A program made the position numbers and the translations under genes. Shown here one piece after another: positions 1-8,920 of a stretch of DNA of 64,000 nucleotides. Source of the stretch: Gloeobacter kilaueensis JS1 (GTDB lineage: Bacteria > Cyanobacteriota > Cyanobacteriia > Gloeobacterales > Gloeobacteraceae); contig NC_022600.1 of assembly GCF_000484535.1 (NCBI RefSeq), positions 682,001 through 746,000 of the forward strand, in the 5' to 3' direction. A model generated the notes under the pieces. It did no database searches and was not told the origin of the DNA. It saw only the letters and a program-made list of their open reading frames with translations. How positions within the stretch are numbered: position 1 is the first letter of the stretch; every line of letters begins with the position of its first letter.

Positions 1-653
1 AAGCGCAGATCGGAGCGGCGCTTGCCCAGCGCTTCTGCCAGACCGAGGAACATCGGAATGCCGAGGGAGAGCTTGGCCGGTTTGGAACCGGGCAGCAGCG
101 CTATCGTCTGGGATTTTTCGCCCAGGGCCAGTTTCTGGCGGACCTGGGCCTGACCGGCTTCGCCCAGGGCGCGCACCGCGTCGATCATCAGATCGCCTGT
201 GACCTGAAACTGGCCTTTGAAGCGCTCCTTCGCCGAACGGGCGCGCACGGCCTCCTCGCGCAGGCCAAAGCGGTCGATCCAGCCCGGCCAGCGCACCTGC
301 CACTCGGCGTAGGCGACGATCGGATAACCGAGCCTGCGGGCAATCAGCGCCGAGAGCCCCTGATCGCCCCCTAAAAAAAGCACCACCCCCCGCTTTGCCC
401 AGTCCCAGTTGCCGCTGGTGCGCCCGGTAACCAGAAACTTGAGATAATCGCGGGCTGGTTGCACCCGCTCGATGCCAGCGATGGCCTGGGCCATCTGCTC
501 CTCGAAGCCGGAGGCGTTGCCGTCCGGGGCAAGCACCAGCGACAGCCGCGCCGTGGCAAACCGCCGCCGCAACTCCGCCACCACGGGCCGCACCCAGGTA
601 TTCACCTCGCCGGGGCCGTTGGACAAAAGCAGAATGTCGAGCCGCTCAGCCAT
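1..653 (-). CDS. lipid-A-disaccharide synthase-related (LpxB-like) glycosyltransferase, N-terminal part
   Basis: The gene runs off the left edge of the window, so only about 217 N-terminal residues are visible, all in one open frame. The protein starts MAERLDILLLSNGPGEVNTW. The NGPGE loop near the N-terminus, followed by alternating strands and helices and a later LLPGSKPAKL segment, fits the GT-B fold of the LpxB-related family common in cyanobacteria. That family would be expected to transfer a sugar to a lipid or a related acceptor; the substrate cannot be told here. Its ATG overlaps the end of the shikimate kinase gene by 8 bp, so the two are probably translationally coupled. Family assignment is from recognition only. 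Confidence 0.7.
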   Translation of the reverse strand, partial: MAERLDILLLSNGPGEVNTWVRPVVAELRRRFATARLSLVLAPDGNASGFEEQMAQAIAGIERVQPARDYLKFLVTGRTSGNWDWAKRGVVLFLGGDQGLSALIARRLGYPIVAYAEWQVRWPGWIDRFGLREEAVRARSAKERFKGQFQVTGDLMIDAVRALGEAGQAQVRQKLALGEKSQTIALLPGSKPAKLSLGIPMFLGLAEALGKRRSDLR

Positions 654-1179
654 CGGCGTCTTCTTTGAGCCGCAGGGCCAGTGCCGCGAGCGTCAGGTCC
701 ACGACTTCGGCGGGCGACGCCTCCGAGGGCACCCGCACATCCGCCTGGGCGTAGAAGGTGGCGCGCTGGGCAAGTAGACCCGCAAGCCGTTCGCCCGTAT
801 CACCGCCCGCTAGCAAAGGCCGCACCCCCGGCGCGCCTGCCACCCGGCTTTTGAGCGTTTCGATCTCAGCGTCGAGCCAGACGATGAGGCCGTGGTGCAG
901 GTAGCTCCAGTTGCGCCGCTCGGTAACGACGCCGCCGCCGGTGGCCACCACCAGTCGGGTGTAAGCACACACCTCCGCCAGCACCCGGCTTTCGAGGTCG
1001 CGAAAGGCCGCCTCGCCCTGTTGGGCAAAGATGTCGCTGATGCTGCTGCCGCCGATTTGTTCGATAAGTTCATCGAGGTCGAGAAACTGGTAGCCCAGCC
1101 GCTGGGCGAGCAGGCGGCCCACCGTCGATTTACCGGCACCCATCATGCCGACTAGAAAAACGCTGACACCGTTGAACAT
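646..1179 (-). CDS. aroK: shikimate kinase
   Basis: The 177-residue protein phosphorylates shikimate at the 3-hydroxyl with ATP, the fifth step of the chorismate (aromatic amino acid) pathway, in the cytoplasm. The Walker A loop GMMGAGKSTVG is at residues 11-21. The shikimate-binding Asp-Leu-Asp segment (FLDLDELIE) and the GGG of VATGGGVV follow in the usual order, and RVAGAPGVRPLL supplies the lid arginine. Length is normal for the family (170-190). The downstream LpxB-like gene starts inside its last codons, indicating an operon. The next gene upstream, a DNA methylase, ends about 10 bp before the aroK end region on the same strand, but no functional link is apparent. Confidence 0.95.
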   Translation of the reverse strand: MFNGVSVFLVGMMGAGKSTVGRLLAQRLGYQFLDLDELIEQIGGSSISDIFAQQGEAAFRDLESRVLAEVCAYTRLVVATGGGVVTERRNWSYLHHGLIVWLDAEIETLKSRVAGAPGVRPLLAGGDTGERLAGLLAQRATFYAQADVRVPSEASPAEVVDLTLAALALRLKEDADG

Positions 1180-1189
1180 AGGACCGATC

Positions 1190-2122
1190 CTACAACCCGT
1201 TCACACAATAGTTGGCGATGAGCAGCTCGCTGATCGCCCCCCGCCGGTTGGCGTTGCAGTTGACCATGCGGCTGGCGCTCACCCGCTCGATCGCAAAACC
1301 GGCGTAGGCGCGCTCAAAAAAATCGTCCTCCGGATCGCCGTTGCGCGGATCGGAGTTGCTGAGGAGCAGATAAGCGCCGGTGGTGTGCAGCTGGCGGTAA
1401 AATTCGGCGAGCCTCAACTGGGCTGCGTCGTCGAAGCGCTGGGCGGAGTAGGCAGTAAAGCGCGCCGTCTTGCTGATCGGTCGGTAGGGCGGGTCGAAGT
1501 AAAAAAAACTGTGCCGGTCCGCGAGCGGCGCGCTCGCAGTAAAGTCCCCAGACTCGATTCGGGCGCGGGCGAGCACAGCGGCTACCGCCTGCAGATTGTC
1601 GCCCATGCAGATCGTGGGTTGCCGGTAGCGGCCAAAGGGCACGTTGAACTGCGAGTGGGCGTTGGTGCGGAACAAACCGTTGTAGCAGGTGCGGTTGAGA
1701 AAAATTAGCTGTGCGGTGCGCTCTATCCAGCGATCGTCGAAGCGCTCGAAGTCGATCGCCTCGATTCCGGCGTTAAAGCGCGTCCGCACCCGGTAAAAAA
1801 AAGCGCGCCGCTCCTCGGGCGGCTCAGCGTAGTAGAGCCGTTCCAGTTCGCTCAACCGGACAATTAGCGCTTCTACGGCCCGTTGAATCGTCCGGTAAGC
1901 GAGTACGAGTTCGCGGTTGATGTCAAAGAGGACGAATTGCTCGATCGCATAGCGCTGGGCGACGTGTAAAAAGACAGCCCCACCGCCGATGAACGGTTCG
2001 ACGTAGCGGCGAATCTGGCCGCCAATCAGTTCCTCCGGCAGGCGCTGCTCGATTTGAGTAAGCAACTGGCCCTTGCCACCGGCCCACTTCAAAAAAGGTC
2101 TGGCCCTGACTGCTGCTGTCAC
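1190..2122 (-). CDS. DNA adenine methylase, Dam/D12 class
   Basis: This 310-residue protein is a D12-class N6-adenine methyltransferase, which transfers a methyl group from S-adenosylmethionine to adenine in DNA. Motif I is seen near the N-terminus as FLKWAGGKGQLL (residues 10-21). Motif IV is FYFDPPYRPIS near residue 215, containing the DPPY catalytic tetrapeptide. FIGGGAVF, which lines the cofactor site, lies at about residue 44. Length is slightly above E. coli Dam (278). No restriction endonuclease gene is adjacent, so it is likely an orphan methylase, or the methylase of a system whose nuclease is elsewhere. Target sequence cannot be read from the protein. Confidence 0.9.
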   Translation of the reverse strand: MTAAVRARPFLKWAGGKGQLLTQIEQRLPEELIGGQIRRYVEPFIGGGAVFLHVAQRYAIEQFVLFDINRELVLAYRTIQRAVEALIVRLSELERLYYAEPPEERRAFFYRVRTRFNAGIEAIDFERFDDRWIERTAQLIFLNRTCYNGLFRTNAHSQFNVPFGRYRQPTICMGDNLQAVAAVLARARIESGDFTASAPLADRHSFFYFDPPYRPISKTARFTAYSAQRFDDAAQLRLAEFYRQLHTTGAYLLLSNSDPRNGDPEDDFFERAYAGFAIERVSASRMVNCNANRRGAISELLIANYCVNGL

Positions 2123-2187
2123 ACCGCCCCTGGACGCCGCCGAAACCAGTCTAATCTGTACACCGGCTTAAGATAGAGGGCAGTTCT

Positions 2188-3051
2188 TTGCTGTCCTCGA
2201 TGCCTGCAACTGCTGACCGGCGCACGTTCGTGCTCTGGCTCGGAGGGGCACTGCTGTCCGGCTGCAGCAGCGCGATTCCGATCGCTTCTTCCGATACTGG
2301 CCCAGACTGGGTGCTGATCCGCCAGCGCGGGTCGCTGCGCGTCGCCGCCGATCCGCTGGTCGGAGCGCCCTACTTCTTTCGGCGCGCCGGTCAGTACGCC
2401 GGGTTTGAATGGGACATCCTGAGCGCCCTGGCTCAGCAGTTGCAACTGAGTGTGCAGCTCGTCGAGGTGCCCTGGCCGGAGCAGGTGGAGGCGCTGGTCG
2501 CTCAAAAAGTCGATCTGGTCCTCAATGGCCACGAAAAGCCGCCCCCCTCCGAGATAGCCGCGTCCAACCGTCCGCCCTTCGAGGCGACCCAGCCCTACTA
2601 CCTGAGCACACAGCAACTGCTCTTTGCCCCAAAAGCCGGCCCGGACTGGAACGATCTGGAGGATCTGGCCAGCCGCCGGGTGGGGGTGATTATCGACAGC
2701 GGCGGCTGGGCACTGCTCGCCGCCTACAACGCCCGGCACCGCCAGGCGGCAATTCGGCCCGCAGGCTTTCGCAGTCTGACGGACCTGATCGAGCGGCTGG
2801 AGACAGGGCAGATCGACGCTGCGATCATCGATGCGCCGGTGGCTGCCTGGCAGGTGAGCCAGCACCGCAACTGGCGGCGCAGCGGCAACTGGCTGCCGGT
2901 TGCCCTGACGGGGCTGGTGCGCGTCCAGGACCGCTCTACCCGCGAACAGATCGATCGCGCCCTCACAGAATTGATCGCCACTGCAAAGCTCAAGGCGATT
3001 CTGCAGCGCTGGGGTCTGTGGAACGCGGTTCAAGAACAACAGCGCGTTTAG
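2188..3051 (+). CDS. extracellular solute-binding protein, family 3 (amino-acid-type ABC transporter)
   Basis: A 287-residue periplasmic binding protein. A TTG start at 2188 lies 7 bp after a GAGGG ribosome-binding site; an ATG at 2200 is the alternative. The N-terminus has DRRTFVLWLGG followed by the lipobox LLSGC, which suggests export, perhaps by the Tat route because of the paired arginines, and lipid anchoring. The mature part begins with RQRGSLRVAADPLVGAPYFF, typical of family 3 domains that bind amino acids or other small polar solutes. No permease or ATPase gene sits beside it, so it may be an orphan receptor. It is divergent from the DNA methylase, with 65 bp between them. Confidence 0.85.
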   Translation: MLSSMPATADRRTFVLWLGGALLSGCSSAIPIASSDTGPDWVLIRQRGSLRVAADPLVGAPYFFRRAGQYAGFEWDILSALAQQLQLSVQLVEVPWPEQVEALVAQKVDLVLNGHEKPPPSEIAASNRPPFEATQPYYLSTQQLLFAPKAGPDWNDLEDLASRRVGVIIDSGGWALLAAYNARHRQAAIRPAGFRSLTDLIERLETGQIDAAIIDAPVAAWQVSQHRNWRRSGNWLPVALTGLVRVQDRSTREQIDRALTELIATAKLKAILQRWGLWNAVQEQQRV

Positions 3052-3132
3052 CCGCCCAACAGGCTAGGGCATCTTTGAAGATGTACGCATCGAGGGCCGC
3101 AAACGGCAGTCAGGCTCTGCTCCAGACTGGTT

Positions 3133-4332
3133 CTAGGCAGGGAGCGGCAGGGTAAAAAAGAACGTACTGCCCAGGCTGGGTGCGCTGTGAACGGCGATCC
3201 TGCCGCCGTGGGCCTGGACAATCTGGTTGCACAGATAAAGGCTCAGGCCCGCTCCCCAGCCCCGGCCCCGGTTGGCAAGAAATTTTTTGAACAGTTGCTT
3301 TTGCAGGCTGGGTACGATTCCCTGGCCCTGGTCGGTGATGCTCACCCTGACCTGGTTCGGACGCACAAATTCTACTTTGACATCGACAAAGTCGCCGGGG
3401 CCGCTGGCGCGCAGGGCGTTGTCGAGCAGGCTCTGCAGGACGTAGATGATCTGCTGCGGGTCGCCCGTTGCCAGAACCGGCAGCGGCTCGATCTGAGAGC
3501 GGATGTGCCGCAGATCGCTTTGGAAGATGGCCTGCAAGGGCTTAACCGCCTTCGCTAAAAGCATCTCCCAGCTCAGAGCTTCGCGCAAAAGCACCTGCTT
3601 TCCCGCCTCGTAGCGGGCGATCTCAAGCAAGGTCTCGACGAGCCTGAGCAGTTCCTCGTTGGCCTCGGCTGATTCATTGAGCACCTGCTCCAACTTCTGG
3701 TCAACCGGACCAAAAGCCCCCCGAATCAGCGAGCCCAGGGTCAGCCGCGAGGCAATGAGCGGCGCGCGCAATTCGTGGGTAAGTGTGTGCAAAAGCCCTT
3801 CAAGTTGCGGTTTGCGCGCGCCGGAGCACCGGGACAGTTGGGCTGGCTTGTCTGCTGCGGGTTTTGACGGAAGTGGCGCTTCTTGCCCCGGCGGCATCGA
3901 CTCGTTCAGGCGGTTTAAGATCGCATTTAACTGTTGTTGTTGCGCCCGCAGCTGCTTTTCGATGCCGTGCTTATGGAGCGCAATCTGAATGGTCGCCTGC
4001 AGCTCTTTTTCGTTGTAGGGCTTGAGCAGATAGCCGTAGGGCAGAACCGTCTGCGCCTGCTGGAGAAACTGGGCATCGCTGAAGGCTGTCAAAAAGACGA
4101 TCGCAATATCGTTTTTCTGACAGATTCGCTGCGCAGCCTCGATACCGTTGAGTCGCCCTTTGAGACGGACATCCATCAAAGCCAGATCGGGCAGCAGTTG
4201 CCGGCAGCGTTCGATGGCCAACTCCCCTGTGCCCACGACATCACAGACGTTATAACCAAAAGCTTCGATGCTCAGGCGGATGTCCTCCGCCACCAGCCGC
4301 TCGTCCTCGACAATCAAGATTCTGGCACTCAT
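3133..4332 (-). CDS. hybrid response regulator-histidine kinase
   Basis: The 399-residue protein has a receiver domain first (residues 5-120) and a histidine kinase second. The receiver carries the acidic pair E10-D11, phosphoacceptor D54 in LMDVRL, T82 and K104 in LLKPY. After a Gln-rich helix comes a HisKA dimerisation helix with the H-box THELRAPL (H186). An ATPase domain follows with the N-box SLLDNALRAS, DQGQGI and GAGLSLYL. A kinase driven by an N-terminal receiver usually acts as a relay inside a multistep phosphorelay. The start at 4332 is chosen because of a GGGAG site just upstream; an in-frame start at 4374 lies inside the upstream kinase gene. The gene overlaps that kinase by 83 bp, so co-expression is likely. 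Confidence 0.9.
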   Translation of the reverse strand: MSARILIVEDERLVAEDIRLSIEAFGYNVCDVVGTGELAIERCRQLLPDLALMDVRLKGRLNGIEAAQRICQKNDIAIVFLTAFSDAQFLQQAQTVLPYGYLLKPYNEKELQATIQIALHKHGIEKQLRAQQQQLNAILNRLNESMPPGQEAPLPSKPAADKPAQLSRCSGARKPQLEGLLHTLTHELRAPLIASRLTLGSLIRGAFGPVDQKLEQVLNESAEANEELLRLVETLLEIARYEAGKQVLLREALSWEMLLAKAVKPLQAIFQSDLRHIRSQIEPLPVLATGDPQQIIYVLQSLLDNALRASGPGDFVDVKVEFVRPNQVRVSITDQGQGIVPSLQKQLFKKFLANRGRGWGAGLSLYLCNQIVQAHGGRIAVHSAPSLGSTFFFTLPLPA

Positions 4333-6541
4333 GCTGCTCTCCCCCCTTGACCAGTAACGAAAATGTGATCTCAAAGCGCGTGCCTCCCTCCCGGTAGACC
4401 GCCAGTTCTCCTTCTAACTGCTCTACTAAAAGGCGCACCAGCTGCAGCCCCAGCGAGGGCGTCGATCGCCAGTCCAGCGACTCCGGCAGACCAACGCCGT
4501 TGTCGCTGAAGATTAATCGGCAGATATTGTCACCGACGATGTGCAACTGGACCTGCAACTGTCCTTGTTGCTCTTCTGGAAAAGCATACTTCAAGGCGTT
4601 GCTCACCAGTTCGTTGAGAATCAAGCCGAGTGGTACAGCCACATCCAGGCTCACCGGCACCTGGGCAACGTCCTGCAACAGATGGATATGTCCAGGGCAG
4701 ACACTGTAGGCTCGAAAAAGACTACCCACCAGTTCGCTCAGGTACGAACGAAACTCTACCCTGGCGAGGCTAACTGACTGGTAGAGGTGCTGATGGATAA
4801 GTGCCATCGCCTGAATGCGCTGCTGGCATTCGGCAAAGGCGCTCACCAGCTGCCCATCGGTGAACTTGTACGACTGCAGTCTCAAAAGGCTTGCAATCAC
4901 CTGGAGATTGTTTTTGACCCGGTGATGAATTTCGCGCAGCAACAATTCTTTCTCTTGAAGCGACAGCAGCATCTGTCGCTCGACCTGCTTGCGCTCGGTG
5001 ATGTCACGTCCTTCGGGAATAAGCAACACGATCTGCCCCACTTCGTCCGCCAGGGGCTTCAATGAAAAGTCGATCGTCGCTATCGTCCCGGCCTTACCCA
5101 GCACGTCCACTTCGTAGCGGACGAACTCCCCGGTTGCGGCTTTGGTGATCGCTTCGCGCAACCGACAGCGGGTCTGCTCCGAAAGCGCCCACCAACCGGC
5201 TTCCCAGAACGGTCGCCCGAGCACCTCCTCGCGGGTCAGTCCGCCAAAGTCGAGAGCGGTCTGGTTGGCCTCCAGGAGCGTGCCCTCCGTGTCCAGCAGA
5301 CCGACGAACTGGTAGGTCTGGTTGAAGATGGCGGCGAAGCGCCGTTCGCTCTCGCGCAGTTGCCTCTGGGTGTGCTGGAGATCGGCAATCTTGTCCTGCA
5401 GGCGCTGGTTGAGGTGCTTTAACTGGACGGTTCGCTCGCGCACCTCGGTTTCGAGTGTGTCGTTCCAGGCTTGTAGCTGCTCTGCGGTTCGCTTGCGCTC
5501 GGTGATCTCGACGAAGGCTCCGACGACCCCGCATACTCTACCACTCGTGTCCAGCAAGGGAGCGGCGTTGCAGGACAGATGCACCCGGCTGCCATCCGGG
5601 CGCAGTACCTCACACTCCCAGTCCTCGATGCGGCGGTTCTGGGTGGCGGCCACCTGCATCGGCAACTCGTGGCCTTCTAGTTTCCGTCCCTCTCTAAAAA
5701 GCTGAAAAGGTGGCGGCGGAGAGCCTTCCGGGGGCGTGTAACTGGCGTTGGTCTGGGAAGTGATGCCGAGCAGGCGCTCGGTGGCCAGGTTGGTGCGCAT
5801 GCGGTGGCAGAAGGGATCTTCGGCCACGCACACGCCGATCGGAATGACGTTGAAGAGGGCTTCACTTTCTTCCAGTCTGCGCACCAGATCCTTGCTGATC
5901 CGCTCCAGCTGAGCCTCGGTCTGCTTGCGGCGGTCAATGTCTTCGACGGTGGCGATGAAGTAGGACAACCGCCCCTCTCCGTCGCGCGCCGCTGAGGCGG
6001 TCAGCCGAATCCACACCTGCGTGCCGTCCTTGCGCAGGTAGCGCTTCTCCAGGCTATAGGAGTCGATCTCCCCCGCCGCCAATCGCCCCGCCTGCTCTAG
6101 ATCCCCGTCGAGGTCGTCCGGGTGGGTGATCGCTTGAAAGGTGAGGGCAAGCAGTTCTTCAGGGCTGCGATCGACGATCTCGCAGAGCCTGCGGTTGACG
6201 CGCAACCAGGATCCGTCCGGCCCAACGTGGGCAATGCCTATCGCTGCCTGCTCAAAGGTGTCTCGAAAGCGCTGCTCACTCTCGCGCACCATCGCCTCGG
6301 CACAGGTACGCACGGTCAGGTCCATCCAGCTTGCAAATGCGGGTGCTTGCCTACCGGTGTTTTGGTGCGCCTCTTGCCCCAGGCTTTCTAAAAACTCCGA
6401 ACCGCTCACGTATCCTTGCTTGAGCGCCAGCGCTTCTAAGCCGGCTAGGGCGGTCGGCGTCAGGGTAAAGCTCACCCTGCGCTGCGCTTCTTTGTCGTGA
6501 CACCCGCCCGCTCCCGAGGGGCCGCGCTTGCGGTTCACCAT
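4250..6541 (-). CDS. multi-PAS sensor histidine kinase with N-terminal ribbon-helix-helix-like segment
   Basis: This 763-residue soluble kinase has no obvious membrane segment. An N-terminal stretch (about 20-56) beginning RRVSFTLTPTALAGLEAL resembles a ribbon-helix-helix domain. Three PAS domains follow at roughly 88-205, 225-345 and 400-520, with a coiled coil (350-400) before the third. The kinase core is of the HisKA_2/HWE type with REIHHRVKNNLQ (phosphoacceptor His about 539) and an ATPase domain with NELVSNALKYAF. The first PAS resembles those sensing small ligands or redox state; the ligand is unknown. The last 30 or so residues extend past the ATPase fold and overlap the next gene, which is unusual. 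With its hybrid partner it forms a two-gene phosphorelay operon. Confidence 0.9.
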   Translation of the reverse strand: MVNRKRGPSGAGGCHDKEAQRRVSFTLTPTALAGLEALALKQGYVSGSEFLESLGQEAHQNTGRQAPAFASWMDLTVRTCAEAMVRESEQRFRDTFEQAAIGIAHVGPDGSWLRVNRRLCEIVDRSPEELLALTFQAITHPDDLDGDLEQAGRLAAGEIDSYSLEKRYLRKDGTQVWIRLTASAARDGEGRLSYFIATVEDIDRRKQTEAQLERISKDLVRRLEESEALFNVIPIGVCVAEDPFCHRMRTNLATERLLGITSQTNASYTPPEGSPPPPFQLFREGRKLEGHELPMQVAATQNRRIEDWECEVLRPDGSRVHLSCNAAPLLDTSGRVCGVVGAFVEITERKRTAEQLQAWNDTLETEVRERTVQLKHLNQRLQDKIADLQHTQRQLRESERRFAAIFNQTYQFVGLLDTEGTLLEANQTALDFGGLTREEVLGRPFWEAGWWALSEQTRCRLREAITKAATGEFVRYEVDVLGKAGTIATIDFSLKPLADEVGQIVLLIPEGRDITERKQVERQMLLSLQEKELLLREIHHRVKNNLQVIASLLRLQSYKFTDGQLVSAFAECQQRIQAMALIHQHLYQSVSLARVEFRSYLSELVGSLFRAYSVCPGHIHLLQDVAQVPVSLDVAVPLGLILNELVSNALKYAFPEEQQGQLQVQLHIVGDNICRLIFSDNGVGLPESLDWRSTPSLGLQLVRLLVEQLEGELAVYREGGTRFEITFSLLVKGGEQHECQNLDCRGRAAGGGGHPPEHRSFWL

Positions 6542-6811
6542 CGGATACTAGAAATACTGTGTATGTACAAGATCGCCGCTTAAGTCCAGCGCTGTCTCAC
6601 ATCTTATCATCTCTTAATAAAAGCGCCAAGCCACATCGGGATGAATATTTTGTATTTCGCTCCGGCGATTTGAGCTTTCGATCAACCTGCAGACACGCCG
6701 AGAAGTCATAGAAGACTCCTGAAAGCATCCTGAGAAATCATCAGCACTGACCTGGCAAGCTATTCAAATAGCAAGTGCAAAGTCGAGGAAATGGAACCTG
6801 CTCCAGCCCTT
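6542..6811. other. intergenic region between the sensor kinase and the site-2 protease
   Basis: About 270 bp without a convincing gene. It should contain the promoter of the minus-strand kinase operon near its left edge, in an AT-rich stretch around 6545-6660. The remainder is downstream of the protease gene. I see no tRNA, repeat or strong hairpin. Confidence 0.5.
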
Positions 6812-7870
6812 TCAACCACCCAGCAGGCTGAGGGAGTCTTTGAAGATGAGCACCAGCCCCAGTCCCAGCAGCACCACCAGCCCCGTCTGGGTGACGATGC
6901 GCTGGATGCGCTCGTCGAGCGGCTTGCCGCGCACCGCTTCCACGCCCACGAACACCAGCTGTCCGCCGTCGAGGGCCGGAAAGGGCAGCAGGTTGAGGAT
7001 AGCCAGGTTGAAGGAGATGAGCGCTCCGACAAAGAACAGATTGAGCCAGTCGCTCTGGGCTGCCTGGGCGGTGACAGCGACGATCCCCACCGGGCCGGAG
7101 AGCTGATCGATTCCGGCTCTGCCGCTAAATAGCTGGGCGAAGCCGCTGAAGGTCGTGCTTGCGATCCGCCCGTAGGTATTCCAGCTGCTGGTAAATATTT
7201 CGACCGGGTTTTGGGGCGGGCGGTGTTCGACCGTCGCGTTCGGCGTAAGCGAGACGCCGACTTTGCCCTCGCTGCTGGGGGTTACGGCGATGGGCACCTG
7301 TTGCCTGTCGCGGCGCACCACTAGGCGCAGGGGCCGACCGGGACTTGCCTTGAAGGCGCGGCTCGTCGCTTCCAGGGCGTTCTCGCCGCTGCCGACGGAC
7401 TTGCCATCGACCGTCAGCAGCACGTCCCCCGCCTTGAGACCAGCCTGGGAGGCGGGCGATGCACCGGGGCTCACCTGCTGGATGAGCACGCCCGGCTTTT
7501 GTTCGCTCACAGGCACCCCGCCAATCGCCACCATCAGCACCAGCACCAGATAACCAAAGATCAAGTTGGCGACGATTCCGGCGGAGAGCACGATTGTCCG
7601 ATCGAGCACCGGGCGGTTTTTGAGCAGATTCGGGTCGTCCTTGGCGATGTTGCTTTCTGGATCTTCGTCGGGAAAGCCGACGTAGCCGCCCAGGGGCAGG
7701 GCGCGCAGGGCGTACTCCACCTCCGGTCCCTGGTAGCGGGCGAGCACCGGCCCAAAACCGATCGAAAAGCGGCTCACCCGGATGCCGAGCAGGCGTGCGG
7801 CCATAAAGTGGCCCAACTCGTGGACGACGATGAGCAGCCCCAACAGCAAAATCGACAGCAACACGAACAT
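6812..7870 (-). CDS. rseP: site-2 zinc metalloprotease, RseP family
   Basis: A 352-residue intramembrane protease. It cuts transmembrane segments of substrates such as anti-sigma factors after an earlier site-1 cleavage. The first membrane helix contains the zinc-binding HELGH (residues 18-22) and the last third contains the second metal-site motif NLLPFPALDGG. A PDZ domain lies between them, seen as VSPGASPASQAGLKAGDVLLTVDGK. Four membrane spans are expected. Length is usual for the cyanobacterial members. It is followed downstream by a noncoding gap, and upstream on the same strand, 41 bp away, is an oxidoreductase gene that may be co-transcribed. No anti-sigma factor gene is nearby, so its substrate is unknown. 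Confidence 0.92.
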   Translation of the reverse strand: MFVLLSILLLGLLIVVHELGHFMAARLLGIRVSRFSIGFGPVLARYQGPEVEYALRALPLGGYVGFPDEDPESNIAKDDPNLLKNRPVLDRTIVLSAGIVANLIFGYLVLVLMVAIGGVPVSEQKPGVLIQQVSPGASPASQAGLKAGDVLLTVDGKSVGSGENALEATSRAFKASPGRPLRLVVRRDRQQVPIAVTPSSEGKVGVSLTPNATVEHRPPQNPVEIFTSSWNTYGRIASTTFSGFAQLFSGRAGIDQLSGPVGIVAVTAQAAQSDWLNLFFVGALISFNLAILNLLPFPALDGGQLVFVGVEAVRGKPLDERIQRIVTQTGLVVLLGLGLVLIFKDSLSLLGG

Positions 7871-7911
7871 CGGCGGTCCTCGGCGATCCCATTACTCCGA
7901 TAGTGCGCCTT

Positions 7912-8841
7912 TTAGTCCGGATCGGCCAACGTCAAAACGATCTTTCCCCGGACATGGCCAGTTTCGCTGAGCCGGTGGGCCTGCTGCACCTCGCTCAAGG
8001 GCAGAACCGTGCCGACGATGGGCCTGATTTTGCCCGAGTCGATCAACTCTGTGATCTGGGCGAGTTGCCCGGCATCGGGGACGACGGCCATACTTGTGGC
8101 CTGGACATCTTCGCGGGGTGCAACAGGTCTGGGAAAAACCGTCGATACCAGCGTGCCGCCGGGGCGCAGAAGCTGCCAGGAACGCTGTTGGGTGGCACCA
8201 CCCAGCAGATCCAGCACCAGATCGACGCCTGAGACGACTTGTTCAAACGGCACAGCCTTGTAGTCGATCACCTCGTCCGCCCCCAGGCTGCGCACAAATT
8301 CGACGTTGCCCGCCGAAGTGGTGCCGATCACCCGCGCCCCCCTGACCTTTGCAAGCTGAACAGCGAGCGAACCGACGCCGCCCGCCGCCGCGTGGATGAG
8401 CACGCTCTGGCCCGCCTCCAGCCCGCCTGCGCTGAACAGTCCCTGCCAGGCGGTGAGGGCAACCGCCGGCAGCGAGGCCGCCTGTACAAAATCGAGCGAT
8501 CGCGGTTTGGGAGCGATGTCGGTGGCATCGACCGCCGCGTACCGGGCGTAGGTGCCGTTCTCCTGGCGGGGCATACCGTAGACCGCATCGCCCACAGCGA
8601 ACCCACTCGTTTTTGGACCGACCTGCACCACCGTGCCCGCCAGGTCGCAGCCCAGGATGAGCGGAAAAGAAAAGCTCATCATTTCGCGCAGCAGACCGGC
8701 ACGGATCTTCCAGTCGATCGGGTTGACCGCCGTCGCTTCAAGCTGGACCAGCACCTGGCCCTCCGCTGCTGTCGGTTGGGGCACATCCTCGTACTGCAGC
8801 ACCTCCGGTCCACCGTAGGCATAGATACGAACTGCTTTCAT
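7912..8841 (-). CDS. NADP-dependent zinc-free alcohol dehydrogenase / quinone oxidoreductase family
   Basis: The 309-residue protein belongs to the medium-chain dehydrogenase/reductase superfamily. The N-terminal GroES-like domain starts MKAVRIYAYGGPEVLQYED and contains AVNPIDWKIRAG, typical of the quinone reductase branch. The nucleotide-binding site is HAAAGGVGSLAVQLAK, whose AxxGxxG pattern indicates NADPH. The structural-zinc cysteines of classical alcohol dehydrogenases are absent. It probably reduces quinones or conjugated carbonyls in the cytoplasm; substrate unknown. A very good ribosome-binding site, GAGGAGGTG, precedes the ATG at 8841. It could share a transcript with the protease gene 41 bp downstream. 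Confidence 0.88.
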   Translation of the reverse strand: MKAVRIYAYGGPEVLQYEDVPQPTAAEGQVLVQLEATAVNPIDWKIRAGLLREMMSFSFPLILGCDLAGTVVQVGPKTSGFAVGDAVYGMPRQENGTYARYAAVDATDIAPKPRSLDFVQAASLPAVALTAWQGLFSAGGLEAGQSVLIHAAAGGVGSLAVQLAKVRGARVIGTTSAGNVEFVRSLGADEVIDYKAVPFEQVVSGVDLVLDLLGGATQQRSWQLLRPGGTLVSTVFPRPVAPREDVQATSMAVVPDAGQLAQITELIDSGKIRPIVGTVLPLSEVQQAHRLSETGHVRGKIVLTLADPD

Positions 8842-8920
8842 CGCGTCACCTCCTCAAGTTGAGATCAATCGTTGCGGGTTCACTTCAGCGGGCAGTGCGC
8901 CTGCAATCCGGCCTGGCCGC

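Noticed and set aside
1190-2122. Dam-type methylase as part of a local restriction system
   Set aside because: No endonuclease gene is adjacent; neighbours are aroK and a solute-binding protein.
2119-3039. Minus-strand open frame opposite the solute-binding protein gene
   Set aside because: The plus strand has a signal peptide, lipobox and family 3 domain; the minus frame has no such support.
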